Shown here one piece after another: positions 1-5,113 of a stretch of DNA of 9,875 nt; positions within the stretch are counted from its first letter, which is position 1, and every line of letters starts with the position of its first letter. The DNA is from Acidimicrobiales bacterium (GTDB taxonomy: Bacteria > Actinomycetota > Acidimicrobiia > Acidimicrobiales > RAAP-2), in assembly GCA_017883125.1 (NCBI GenBank), contig JADGOD010000101.1, positions 1 to 9,875 of the forward strand. Direction: 5' to 3'. The translations under genes were made by a program, and so were the position numbers. The notes under the pieces were generated by a model. The model did no database searches. It worked only from the letters and a program-made list of their open reading frames with translations, and was not told the DNA's origin.

Positions 1-75
1 AAGAAGACCATCACGGTGGCGTCGTCGAGTCGTTCGTACCCAAGGGACCACTGGGCTGACCCCTTCCACCTGTGA
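1..75 (+). CDS. Possible C-terminal end of a truncated plus-strand gene
   Basis: The left edge may hold the last codons of a plus-strand gene. Two frames end nearby: frame 1 stops with TGA at 73-75 and has about 83% G/C in third positions; frame 3 stops with TGA at 57-59 and has a plausible ending (EDHHGGVVESFVPKGPLG) but lower third-position G/C. I cannot decide between them and recognise no family. The inverted repeat at 74-95 followed by a minus-strand stop at 108 fits a convergent gene end, which supports a plus-strand gene finishing here. The extent given assumes frame 1. Confidence 0.3.
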   Translation, partial: KKTITVASSSRSYPRDHWADPFHL

Positions 76-95
76 TCTCGGTGACAGACGAGATC
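74..95. terminator. Candidate bidirectional terminator hairpin
   Basis: A perfect 7-bp inverted repeat, GATCTCG (74-80) and CGAGATC (89-95), encloses an 8-nt loop. It sits between the end of a possible plus-strand gene (stop at 59 or 75) and the minus-strand stop at 108-110. There is no T-tract, so an intrinsic terminator of the E. coli type is not shown. Hairpins without a U-tract are frequent at gene ends in high-GC actinobacteria. Confidence 0.45.
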
Positions 96-107
96 CTCAC
101 GGAGCCT

Positions 108-1028
108 CTAGGGCTTGCGGCCGGCGACCAGCTTGGCGCTCATCGTGATCGCCTTGACCGAGCTGGTGGCTCCGATCTGCAAGGTGACCCCGACGGTGAG
201 GAAGATGACGCCCGGGATGAAGCAGTAGGGCCAACCGAGCATGAGAATCCCCACCCGACCCAGGATGTAGGGAGGAGAGCAGACAACTGCTCCGAGCGCT
301 CCGCCGACCACGCTCGCCTTCAGCTTGTCGGACTTCGAATAGGTCGTCCTCATGCCGATCAACCTCGACGGGACGGCCACGTAGGCCACCATCATGATCC
401 CGATGACGATGCTCATCGAGACGGAGAACCACAAGCCTTCGAAGCGGACCGTGTAGAGAGCGGCGAGCCCGAGCATCAGCCCGATCACGCTTCCGGTGCC
501 GAGAACGGTCGACGCGTGGGCCCGGGCCCGAGTGAAAGCGGGCCTGATCTCGGGCTTGCCCGGTCTCGAGATGGCAAATGCAAAGACGGCGTTCAGGAAG
601 GTGCTCGCCGCCGTGATGACCACCACCACCGCGATCGCGGTGATCAGGGCCCACCCGTCCAGCGGGTGGAACGACTTGTCGTGGAAGACGTGGATCTTGA
701 GGTCGACCATCGCCAACCAGATCCATGTTGCCGGAAGGATCTGGATGAGCGTGAGCCTCCAGTTGGAGAACAGGAGCTTGAGCCCCTCGAACAGCATGGA
801 GAGGGCACCGATCACCATGACGAGAGGTGCGAAGATACGTCGCCGGCCGCTCAGCTCGAGCACCGTTGACTCGACGAGCTCGTCGTCGCCTTCCTTGATG
901 GCGCGGACAAGGCCCTTCACCTGCATCATCAGAGTTCCCATGCGGGAATCTGCTCCTTCGAGCGACTGATCGCCCCCCTCCCGGGGGGTCTCAGCGAGAG
1001 GGTGCTGACTGGGGTTCCCGGCGGTCAC
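108..1028 (-). CDS. Polytopic membrane protein of unknown function
   Basis: This encodes an integral membrane protein that I do not recognise. With the GTG start at 1028 it has 306 residues. The first 65 or so are hydrophilic, including an acidic stretch (KEGDDELVES) followed by GRRR just before the membrane. Hydrophobic segments then lie at roughly 66-87, 93-110, 125-152, 175-193, 199-220, 237-256 and 259-286, suggesting six or seven helices. A basic cytoplasmic-type loop (SRPGKPEIRP) follows the third, and the C-terminus is basic (AKLVAGRKP). No catalytic motif, transporter signature or ATP-binding site is visible. The start is uncertain: an ATG at 941 (277 residues) has AAGGAG 11 nt upstream, while the GTG at 1028 has GAGG/GGAGA-like sequence 9-14 nt upstream. 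The 29 extra codons have reasonably G/C-rich third positions. It lies 175 bp downstream of the SHOCT gene on the same strand, so it may or may not share its transcript. Confidence 0.8.
   Translation of the reverse strand: MTAGNPSQHPLAETPREGGDQSLEGADSRMGTLMMQVKGLVRAIKEGDDELVESTVLELSGRRRIFAPLVMVIGALSMLFEGLKLLFSNWRLTLIQILPATWIWLAMVDLKIHVFHDKSFHPLDGWALITAIAVVVVITAASTFLNAVFAFAISRPGKPEIRPAFTRARAHASTVLGTGSVIGLMLGLAALYTVRFEGLWFSVSMSIVIGIMMVAYVAVPSRLIGMRTTYSKSDKLKASVVGGALGAVVCSPPYILGRVGILMLGWPYCFIPGVIFLTVGVTLQIGATSSVKAITMSAKLVAGRKP
973..988 (-). repeat. G-tract/C-tract inverted repeat near the membrane-protein start
   Basis: CCCCCC (973-978) and GGGGGG (983-988) form a perfect 6-bp stem with a 4-nt loop. 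It lies inside the 29-codon N-terminal extension of the membrane-protein gene, 31 nt upstream of its alternative ATG at 941. If translation begins at that ATG, the hairpin would lie in the 5' leader; if it begins at the GTG, the repeat is coding. Confidence 0.35.
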
Positions 1029-1203
1029 TTGCCCAACCCTCTCTCCTCGAAGCAGACGATGTCATTGGTCTCCAGGTGGCCTTCGGCACTCAGAGCTGCG
1101 TGCAGACCTCGGACTCGACCGAGACGCTCGCCAGCCAGAAGGGGTCCAGCTCTCCGCGGCAACCCAGAAGCTCACGCGCCCAGCTCCGACCACCTGCCCA
1201 GCG

Positions 1204-1494
1204 TCAACCGGCCAGTATCTTCGCCTTCGCTGCGTCGAACTCTGCTTCGTTCAGGATCCCCGACGCCTTCATGTCGGCCAGCTGCCGGAGCTTCTCGACG
1301 ACATCGTCGCCTCCGCCGGCAGCTGCCGGAGCTGGGGCTGGAGCGGGGGCCTGCTCCGCTGGCTGCTGCTGTGCCTCAGCCTTCTGCTGCTGCCTGGTCG
1401 CTACTCGTCCGGAGACAGCGGTCGCAGTTCCGGCAACGACGGCCGTCCTCGCCATGACCCCTACCAGGCCTGGCCTGCCCATTCGTCCACGCAT
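1204..1494 (-). CDS. SHOCT-domain small protein
   Basis: This 96-residue protein has three parts. Residues 10-28 are a small-residue-rich hydrophobic stretch (VARTAVVAGTATAVSG type), followed by RVATRQQQKAE. Residues 39-62 are a low-complexity Gln/Ala/Pro linker with an AP repeat. Residues 63-96 are a SHOCT (short C-terminal) domain, shown by VVEKLRQLADMKASGILNEA and the ending EFDAAKAKILAG, which matches the family pattern of Leu-x-x-Leu, Gly-x-Leu-(S/T/N)-x-x-E-F and Lys-x-x-(I/L)-L. SHOCT domains are thought to act in oligomerisation or membrane-associated stress functions, but no biochemical role is established. The ATG at 1494 is well supported, with AAGGAG 6 nt upstream. It begins 24 nt after the DUF6325 stop, so the two genes almost certainly form an operon, a pairing also familiar from other actinobacteria. 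Confidence 0.85.
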   Translation of the reverse strand: MRGRMGRPGLVGVMARTAVVAGTATAVSGRVATRQQQKAEAQQQPAEQAPAPAPAPAAAGGGDDVVEKLRQLADMKASGILNEAEFDAAKAKILAG

Positions 1495-1518
1495 CGTGTT
1501 CTCCTTATCCCTCGTGAC

Positions 1519-1953
1519 TCAGTTGCTCGTCTCGGCCAGCTCTGCGAGGAGCTGCTCCACGGCCGCTCCGGGAATCCGGAGATCGGCAGCGAGCACTCCG
1601 CCCGTGCTGATGATGGCGTCGCGGAAGGGCTTCGCCCACGTGTGCTCAAAGACCAGCACTGCAGCCGACGAGTTCGGCTCGAGGGTTGCGGTCAGCTCGT
1701 CGATGTCTTCGGCAGAGATCAAGGAGTCGACCTGGTCGAGCAGCGTGGCGAGCCGACTTGCGTCGTCATTCGAGTCGAGCTGCTCGAACTCAAGAAGCTC
1801 GATCGCGCCGTCTTCGTCCTTGAGGACGAAGAGCCCATCGACCACAGAGATCGTGCCGCTCTCAACGAGCTGCTGGATCTCAGGGATGATCTCACCGTTG
1901 AATCGGTTTCCCGGAAACCCGACAACGAGCACTTCAATCGGTCCTAGCGCCAT
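1519..1953 (-). CDS. DUF6325 family protein
   Basis: This encodes a soluble, acidic protein of 144 residues. It begins ALGPIEVLVVGFPGNRF and continues EIIPEIQQLVESGTISVVDG, LFVLKDEDG, a variable acidic middle (51-95), AAVLVFEHTWAKPFRDAI (97-114) and the Arg-Ile-Pro near 126-128. I recognise this layout as DUF6325, a ferredoxin-like-fold family related to DUF1269 proteins; its function is unknown. No signal peptide or membrane segment is present. The ATG at 1953 is preferred over the GTG at 1959 because a full Shine-Dalgarno sequence (AGGAGGTG, minus strand of 1957-1964) lies 3-5 nt before the ATG and overlaps the GTG. The SHOCT gene follows at 24 nt. The very strong ribosome site suggests high or stress-induced expression, which is inference. 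Confidence 0.85.
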   Translation of the reverse strand: MALGPIEVLVVGFPGNRFNGEIIPEIQQLVESGTISVVDGLFVLKDEDGAIELLEFEQLDSNDDASRLATLLDQVDSLISAEDIDELTATLEPNSSAAVLVFEHTWAKPFRDAIISTGGVLAADLRIPGAAVEQLLAELAETSN

Positions 1954-1956
1954 ATC

Positions 1957-1964
1957 CACCTCCT
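1957..1964 (-). promoter_or_regulatory. Strong Shine-Dalgarno site of the DUF6325 gene
   Basis: On the minus strand this reads AGGAGGTG, complementary to the 16S rRNA 3' end over the whole stretch. It places the start at the ATG at 1953 and excludes the upstream GTG at 1959, which it overlaps. A TANNNT-type -10 candidate (TAGAGT, 1971-1976) lies just upstream but would give a leader of only about 10-12 nt, so that promoter call is weak. Confidence 0.7.
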
Positions 1965-1982
1965 AGTCGCACTCTACCGGTC

Positions 1983-2012
1983 GGTGATCGCCGCGCAGAG
2001 GCGACCGACACC
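1983..2012. repeat. Imperfect inverted repeat upstream of DUF6325
   Basis: The plus-strand arms GGTG-A-TCGCC (1983-1992) and GGCGA-CCGA-CACC (2000-2012) pair over nine positions in two blocks (4 bp outer, 5 bp inner) with an asymmetric internal bulge and a 7-nt loop. It lies about 30-60 nt upstream of the DUF6325 start, just upstream of the TAGAGT candidate. It could be an operator or a terminator for the small membrane-protein gene upstream; the sequence alone does not decide. Confidence 0.3.
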
Positions 2013-2127
2013 TGGTACTTCCCCTGACTCTGAGACCTCCGAGGTCGGCGTCCGAGCCCGGCGAGGAGGCGTCACGGCCGCTGTAGTCGGGAAGCCCACG
2101 TCTCTCGACCGGCGGATCGGAAGTTGG

Positions 2128-2367
2128 CTACTGCGGACCCTGGCGATCCTTCATCAGATCTGATTTGACGATGACGACCCCCACGAAGGCAAGTGTGTAG
2201 AAGGCGACCACGAACACCGTCAGGAACAGCTGTGAGTAGGTGATGACCGCCAACACGAGCAGGAGCAGATAGCCGAACATCGACGCTCGACCCTGCCAGG
2301 TGAGCGGTCGAAAGCCGAGACCACCTTCGGCCTTCTCGAACCAGAGCCCGCTCTCGTTGTCCGTCAC
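2128..2367 (-). CDS. Small two-helix membrane protein
   Basis: This encodes a 79-residue protein with a short hydrophilic N-terminus (MTDNESGLWFEKAEGGLGFR), then PLTWQGR, two hydrophobic helices at about 30-44 and 47-67, and a basic/acidic tail (KSDLMKDRQGPQ). The motif FRP-(L/V)-TWQG just before the first helix resembles small uncharacterised bacterial membrane proteins of the type WF-x-P-x-x-x-G-x-x-x-x-P-(I/V)-(S/T)-W-(Q/E)-G-W. The role is unknown. The start is GTG at 2367 with only a weak purine stretch (AGAGGG, 10 nt upstream). That GTG overlaps the TGA ending a 9-codon upstream frame (MNRQRVGTR). It lies 174 bp upstream of the DUF6325 start on the same strand. Confidence 0.75.
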   Translation of the reverse strand: MTDNESGLWFEKAEGGLGFRPLTWQGRASMFGYLLLLVLAVITYSQLFLTVFVVAFYTLAFVGVVIVKSDLMKDRQGPQ

Positions 2368-2395
2368 CTGGTCCCAACCCTCTGCCGGTTCATCT

Positions 2396-2415
2396 CACCA
2401 CGGAGTGCCGTGGTG
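2396..2415. repeat. Perfect 8-bp inverted repeat in the divergent intergenic region
   Basis: CACCACGG (2396-2403) and CCGTGGTG (2408-2415) are exact reverse complements around a 4-nt centre (AGTG). The repeat begins 29 nt upstream of the GTG start of the small membrane protein. As DNA it has the geometry of a dimeric regulator site; as RNA it would be a stable hairpin in that gene's leader. No specific regulator can be named. Confidence 0.55.
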
Positions 2416-2527
2416 GCTCGTGGTCGCATTCTCCGCCAACTCGCCCCAGCCCGCAAGGACCCCACGAGGAGCTCACTGCCCACCTCAGGGGTCGCTACTG
2501 CTCGGTCCAGCTGCTTCGATCGGTTGC

Positions 2528-2560
2528 CGGAGCCTCGCCTCCGGGCGAGCACCTGCTCCG
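2528..2560. repeat. Compound hairpin in the divergent intergenic region
   Basis: An outer 6-bp stem (CGGAGC 2528-2533 with GCTCCG 2555-2560) is stacked directly on an inner 6-bp stem (CTCGCC 2534-2539 with GGCGAG 2544-2549). The loop is 4 nt (TCCG), and a one-sided 5-nt bulge (2550-2554) interrupts the 3' side. Twelve G/C-rich pairs in 33 nt is more than expected from base composition alone. It could be a structured leader element, a terminator-like barrier between divergent promoters, or an undescribed small-RNA hairpin. Confidence 0.45.
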
Positions 2561-2666
2561 CCGGTCCATCTGACCCCGGGCTCGATCGGCACCGTGGAGC
2601 CCAGATCACGCACTTCGACTGGACCGAGACCCCTGCGTTGGCCTCCGTGCAAGAATCGTCCCCGGC

Positions 2667-2693
2667 ATGGTTAGCGACGACGACGAAGGTTGA
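2667..2693 (+). other. Eight-codon upstream frame before the hydrolase
   Basis: ATG at 2667 opens a short frame encoding MVSDDDEG and ending in TGA at 2691-2693, five nucleotides before the hydrolase ATG at 2699. Termination this close would allow re-initiation at the hydrolase start. No ribosome site precedes it. It may be chance. Confidence 0.2.
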
Positions 2694-2698
2694 GGAAC

Positions 2699-3856
2699 AT
2701 GGCTGAGATCGAACGGGGGCTCCTGGCTGCTCCCCAGGCCGCGCACCAGCGAGTTGAGATCTACTCGGGAGTCGCTCGACTCGCCCGGACGGTCTGGGCC
2801 AGCGAGGTTCGCATGCCCGGATCCCGGCCCGACACCGCCGTGGTGCTCTGCCACCCCACCGCCAACTTCTTGGGCCACTACGCCCTCCCGGGACTTGCCG
2901 CACGTGGGTTTGCCGGCGTCGGTCTCACCACTCGATACGTCGGGAACGACACCTCGCTGATCATGGAGAACTGCCTGCTGGACATCGGCTCGATGGTCTC
3001 CCACCTTCGCTCGATCGGCTACGAGCGGGTCGTCCTGGTCGGCAACTCAGGTGGCGCATCGATCGTTCCCTACTACCAGGCCCAGGCCGAGTCGCCATCG
3101 GTCACCGCTCCCCCCGGAGGCGGTCCCGACCTGACCGAAGCGAACCTGCCGACGGCAGACGCCATCGCCATGCTCAACGCCCACCCGTCGCGCTCGCGGT
3201 TGAGCTCCGAGTGGCTCGACCCGGCGATCGTCGACGAGCGCGAGCCCTTTGAGCGTGACCCGGAGCTCGACATGTACAACCCGAGGAACGCCCCTCCGTT
3301 CAGTGCCGAGTTCATCGAGCGCTACCGAGCGGCCCAGGTCGAGCGGAACCGGCGCATCTCGCGCTGGGCGTGGTCCCAGCTGCGGCTCTTGACCGACCCC
3401 TCCCACAAGCCCGAGGGCCTCGATGACCTGACCTTCGTCGTCCAGGGGACGATGGCCGACCTGCGGTTCCTCGACGGATCGATCGACCCCAGCGATCGGG
3501 TCATCGGTACGACCCCATGGGGGGAGCCGTTCACCGCGAACTACCTGCCCGCCGGGATCAGCCGATGCTCAACGGTCCGCTCGTGGGTGAACCAGTGGTC
3601 GCTGGACGACACGCTCGCCGACTCGCTCCGTTGGCTCCCTGAGGTCAAGGCGCCCGTCGGCGTCGTCTCGCCCACGGGCGACCCACTGGTGCTTCCCCAC
3701 ATGGGCCAGCAGATGCACGACGCGGCCACCTCCACCTCGAACCGGAAGATCTGGGAGATCAAGGGGGCCAACCACTACTTCGAAGGTCAGCCCGAGCTCC
3801 TCGACCAGGCGCTCGACGCACTCGCCGCGTGGATCAACGAGGCCGTGACCGCGTAG
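2699..3856 (+). CDS. Alpha/beta-hydrolase family protein
   Basis: This encodes a 385-residue cytoplasmic alpha/beta-hydrolase. Residues 46-56 (TAVVLCHPTAN) form the first core strand and the oxyanion-hole turn, with HP in place of the usual HG. The nucleophile elbow is Gly115-Asn-Ser117-Gly-Gly after the strand RVVLV. Asp328 in SPTGDPLV is the likely acid, and His359 in GANHYFEG is the likely base. The 200-residue insertion between the nucleophile and the acid (about 130-315) is long for the family and should form a large cap; its tail has two Trp-rich stretches (RWAWSQLR, VNQWSLDD). Ester, thioester or C-C bond substrates cannot be distinguished. The ATG at 2699 is preferred, with GAGG/AAGG just upstream; a TTG at 2690 would add three residues. 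It converges with the crotonase gene, leaving 39 bp between stops. Confidence 0.85.
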   Translation: MAEIERGLLAAPQAAHQRVEIYSGVARLARTVWASEVRMPGSRPDTAVVLCHPTANFLGHYALPGLAARGFAGVGLTTRYVGNDTSLIMENCLLDIGSMVSHLRSIGYERVVLVGNSGGASIVPYYQAQAESPSVTAPPGGGPDLTEANLPTADAIAMLNAHPSRSRLSSEWLDPAIVDEREPFERDPELDMYNPRNAPPFSAEFIERYRAAQVERNRRISRWAWSQLRLLTDPSHKPEGLDDLTFVVQGTMADLRFLDGSIDPSDRVIGTTPWGEPFTANYLPAGISRCSTVRSWVNQWSLDDTLADSLRWLPEVKAPVGVVSPTGDPLVLPHMGQQMHDAATSTSNRKIWEIKGANHYFEGQPELLDQALDALAAWINEAVTA

Positions 3857-3895
3857 CGAGCCACCTGCCCCCACGACACCACCGAGGTCCCACGC

Positions 3896-4729
3896 TCAGC
3901 GAAGCCACGGGGTGTCGAACTGCGCAGCGCGCGCCTTCTTGAGACCCCCGACTCCTTCGGAGTCGATGATCTCCCTGAACGTGCGCCCATCGGGAGCGGT
4001 GGCTCTCGGGCTCGCCATCAAGGTGATCGCATCGTGGTGAACTCCCGTGTGGCGGCGCTCGTCTTCGCCGGCGGCATCGGCAACGGCATCGACCGTCGCC
4101 AGGTTCAGAGAGCTCGCTTCGCGCGGCAGTCGGGAAAGGCGACGGCACAGATCTCGCGTCCGCTCGAGGAGCTCATCGGCCGGCTCGACAGTCAGGACCA
4201 GTCCGATCCGCTGTGCGAGATCAGCATCGATCATCTCGCCGGTCAGCATCAGGAACTTCGCCCACTGCGAGCCGATCACCGGCACCAGGGGGCTGACGCC
4301 GACCAGTCCGATCCGGCCCTCGGGGAGCCCGAAGCGAGCGTCATCGCCGGCGATGATCACGTCACAGGAGACAACCAGGCTGAGCGCCGCGCCGAGGCAG
4401 AACCCGTGGACGGCAGCGACCACGGGAAGGCTGGCCTCGCGCAGCCGACGGTGGAATGCGTCGGACTCCTTCAAGAACGCTGTGTGTTCATCAAGCGTCT
4501 CTCGTCGGGCGTTCCCCGTCAGGTCCCCCCCTCCGGAGAACGCCGGGCCCTCGCCGCGCAGCAAGATGCTGCCGATCTCCTTGTCGGCCTCGGCGTCGGC
4601 GATCGCCCAGAGGATCTGATCACGGGTGCCACCGTCGCGCGCCGAGATGGGATTGCGCTGATCAGGCCGATCGAGCACGATCTCGGCGACGCCATCGGAC
4701 TTCGAGTAGGAGATGTCAGTCAGTTCCAT
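3896..4729 (-). CDS. Enoyl-CoA hydratase/isomerase (crotonase) family protein
   Basis: This encodes a 277-residue crotonase-fold protein of usual family length. The N-terminal signature VAEIVLDRPDQRNPIS (14-29) is followed by the first oxyanion-hole loop, AFSGGGDL (63-70). The second loop and helix are HGFCLGAALSLVVSCDV (108-124), and residues 133-138 are FGLPEG. By family comparison, the acid contributed by the GGGCEL-type helix (Glu144 of rat hydratase) is replaced by Ser117. The second catalytic acid (Glu164 of rat) is retained as Glu137. A standard two-glutamate hydratase is therefore unlikely; an isomerase, hydrolase or other crotonase reaction on a CoA thioester fits better. The C-terminus (FREIIDSEGVGGLKKARAA) resembles the trimerisation region. 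The ATG at 4729 has no clear ribosome site. Upstream and divergent lies a broken acyl-CoA synthetase gene, a plausible former partner. Confidence 0.88.
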   Translation of the reverse strand: MELTDISYSKSDGVAEIVLDRPDQRNPISARDGGTRDQILWAIADAEADKEIGSILLRGEGPAFSGGGDLTGNARRETLDEHTAFLKESDAFHRRLREASLPVVAAVHGFCLGAALSLVVSCDVIIAGDDARFGLPEGRIGLVGVSPLVPVIGSQWAKFLMLTGEMIDADLAQRIGLVLTVEPADELLERTRDLCRRLSRLPREASSLNLATVDAVADAAGEDERRHTGVHHDAITLMASPRATAPDGRTFREIIDSEGVGGLKKARAAQFDTPWLR

Positions 4730-4816
4730 ATCGACTCACGGTCTAGCCGACACCGAGCCTCAACGGCCACCAGCACCAAGAGCGGCTCTGGGCACCGAGG
4801 GCAAAGTCTCGGCTCG

Positions 4817-5043
4817 ATGACGACTTCTTCCTTGAAACGCCTCCTCTGGCCGCAATCCCTAGCCGTGGCGGGCGCCAGCGGACAGCTCGCGACGTCGAAC
4901 AACGCCGTGCTCCCCATGCTCGAAGCGGTGAACCGCCCCTGGAGCCACACCGGATCGTGGGTCGAGCCTCTCGACCTGGACCCCCTGGTCGTGACCAAGG
5001 AGATGGGGTCGTCGCTGTCGACATCCTCATGACCGTCGACCCC
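4817..5043 (+). pseudogene. Collapsed NDP-forming acyl-CoA synthetase remnant
   Basis: From the ATG at 4817 the frame reads MTTSSLKRLLWPQSLAVAGA followed by SGQ, then NNAVLPMLEA. This closely resembles the start of NDP-forming acyl-CoA synthetases (L-x-x-L-x-x-P-x-S-(V/I)-A-V-x-G-A-S, then N-x-V-L-x-x-L), the CoA-binding domain. Within about 30 codons it passes to WVEPLDLDPLVVTKE, which resembles the end of their ATP-grasp domain (E-(L/V/I)-D-(L/I)-N-P-L-x-V). The match continues in another frame from 5002 as DGVVAVDILMTVDP, so one extra base near 5002 would give an uninterrupted KEDGVVAVD. In the unshifted frame translation stops at 5030-5032. The family normally has roughly 450-900 residues, so several hundred codons appear to be missing. 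Third-position G/C in the first frame is about 86%, as for real genes here. It lies between the crotonase and acuI genes. The family call rests on motif recognition only. Confidence 0.55.
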
Positions 5044-5100
5044 GCAGCGATTCCTTGGTCGCCCCTCAGGCGAGATTCGGAACCCGCCAGGCGCCTCCGC

Positions 5101-5106
5101 TACCAT
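5101..5106 (+). promoter_or_regulatory. -10 box of a leaderless acuI transcript
   Basis: TACCAT matches the actinobacterial TANNNT -10 pattern and ends 7 nt before the ATG at 5114. Transcription would therefore start at or next to the A of the start codon. No Shine-Dalgarno sequence precedes this ATG, as expected for a leaderless message. No convincing -35 element is visible. Confidence 0.55.
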
Positions 5107-5113
5107 CGGTCGC

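Larger units (their letters stand above)
2368..2698. other. Divergent intergenic region of 331 bp
   Basis: This separates the minus-strand small membrane protein from the plus-strand alpha/beta-hydrolase and should hold promoters for both. It contains two clear inverted repeats (2396-2415 and 2528-2560) and an 8-codon upstream frame just before the hydrolase. Open frames crossing it on both strands translate to Arg/Ser/Pro-rich sequence without domains, and I do not regard them as genes. No tRNA or recognisable riboswitch was seen. An AAGAAT hexamer preceded by TG-C (2648-2656) could be an extended -10 for the hydrolase, but no matching -35 is visible. Confidence 0.6.

Noticed and set aside
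72..869. Long plus-strand open frame (265 codons) opposite the membrane-protein gene
   Set aside because: Its translation is Asp/His/Arg/Glu-rich without domains, typical of the antisense of a high-GC gene; the minus strand encodes clear hydrophobic helices.
1310..1400. Repetitive GCTG/GGAGC-rich stretch considered as a DNA repeat
   Set aside because: It is the coding sequence of the Gln/Ala/Pro linker of the SHOCT protein and is explained by low-complexity protein sequence.
1076..1966. 296-codon Ser/Ala-rich plus-strand open frame
   Set aside because: It is the complement of the SHOCT and DUF6325 genes, both of which have strong ribosome sites and family signatures on the minus strand.
2364..2903. 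Minus-strand open frame spanning the divergent gap
   Set aside because: Arg/Ser/Gly-rich, no domain, overlaps the hydrolase start; only its last codons matter as a possible tiny upstream frame.
3857..3895. Possible terminator between hydrolase and crotonase
   Set aside because: No inverted repeat of useful length could be found in these 39 bases.
4034..4816. Plus-strand open frame running opposite the crotonase gene into the synthetase remnant
   Set aside because: Only the part from 4817 onward resembles a protein family; the preceding part is the antisense of the crotonase gene.
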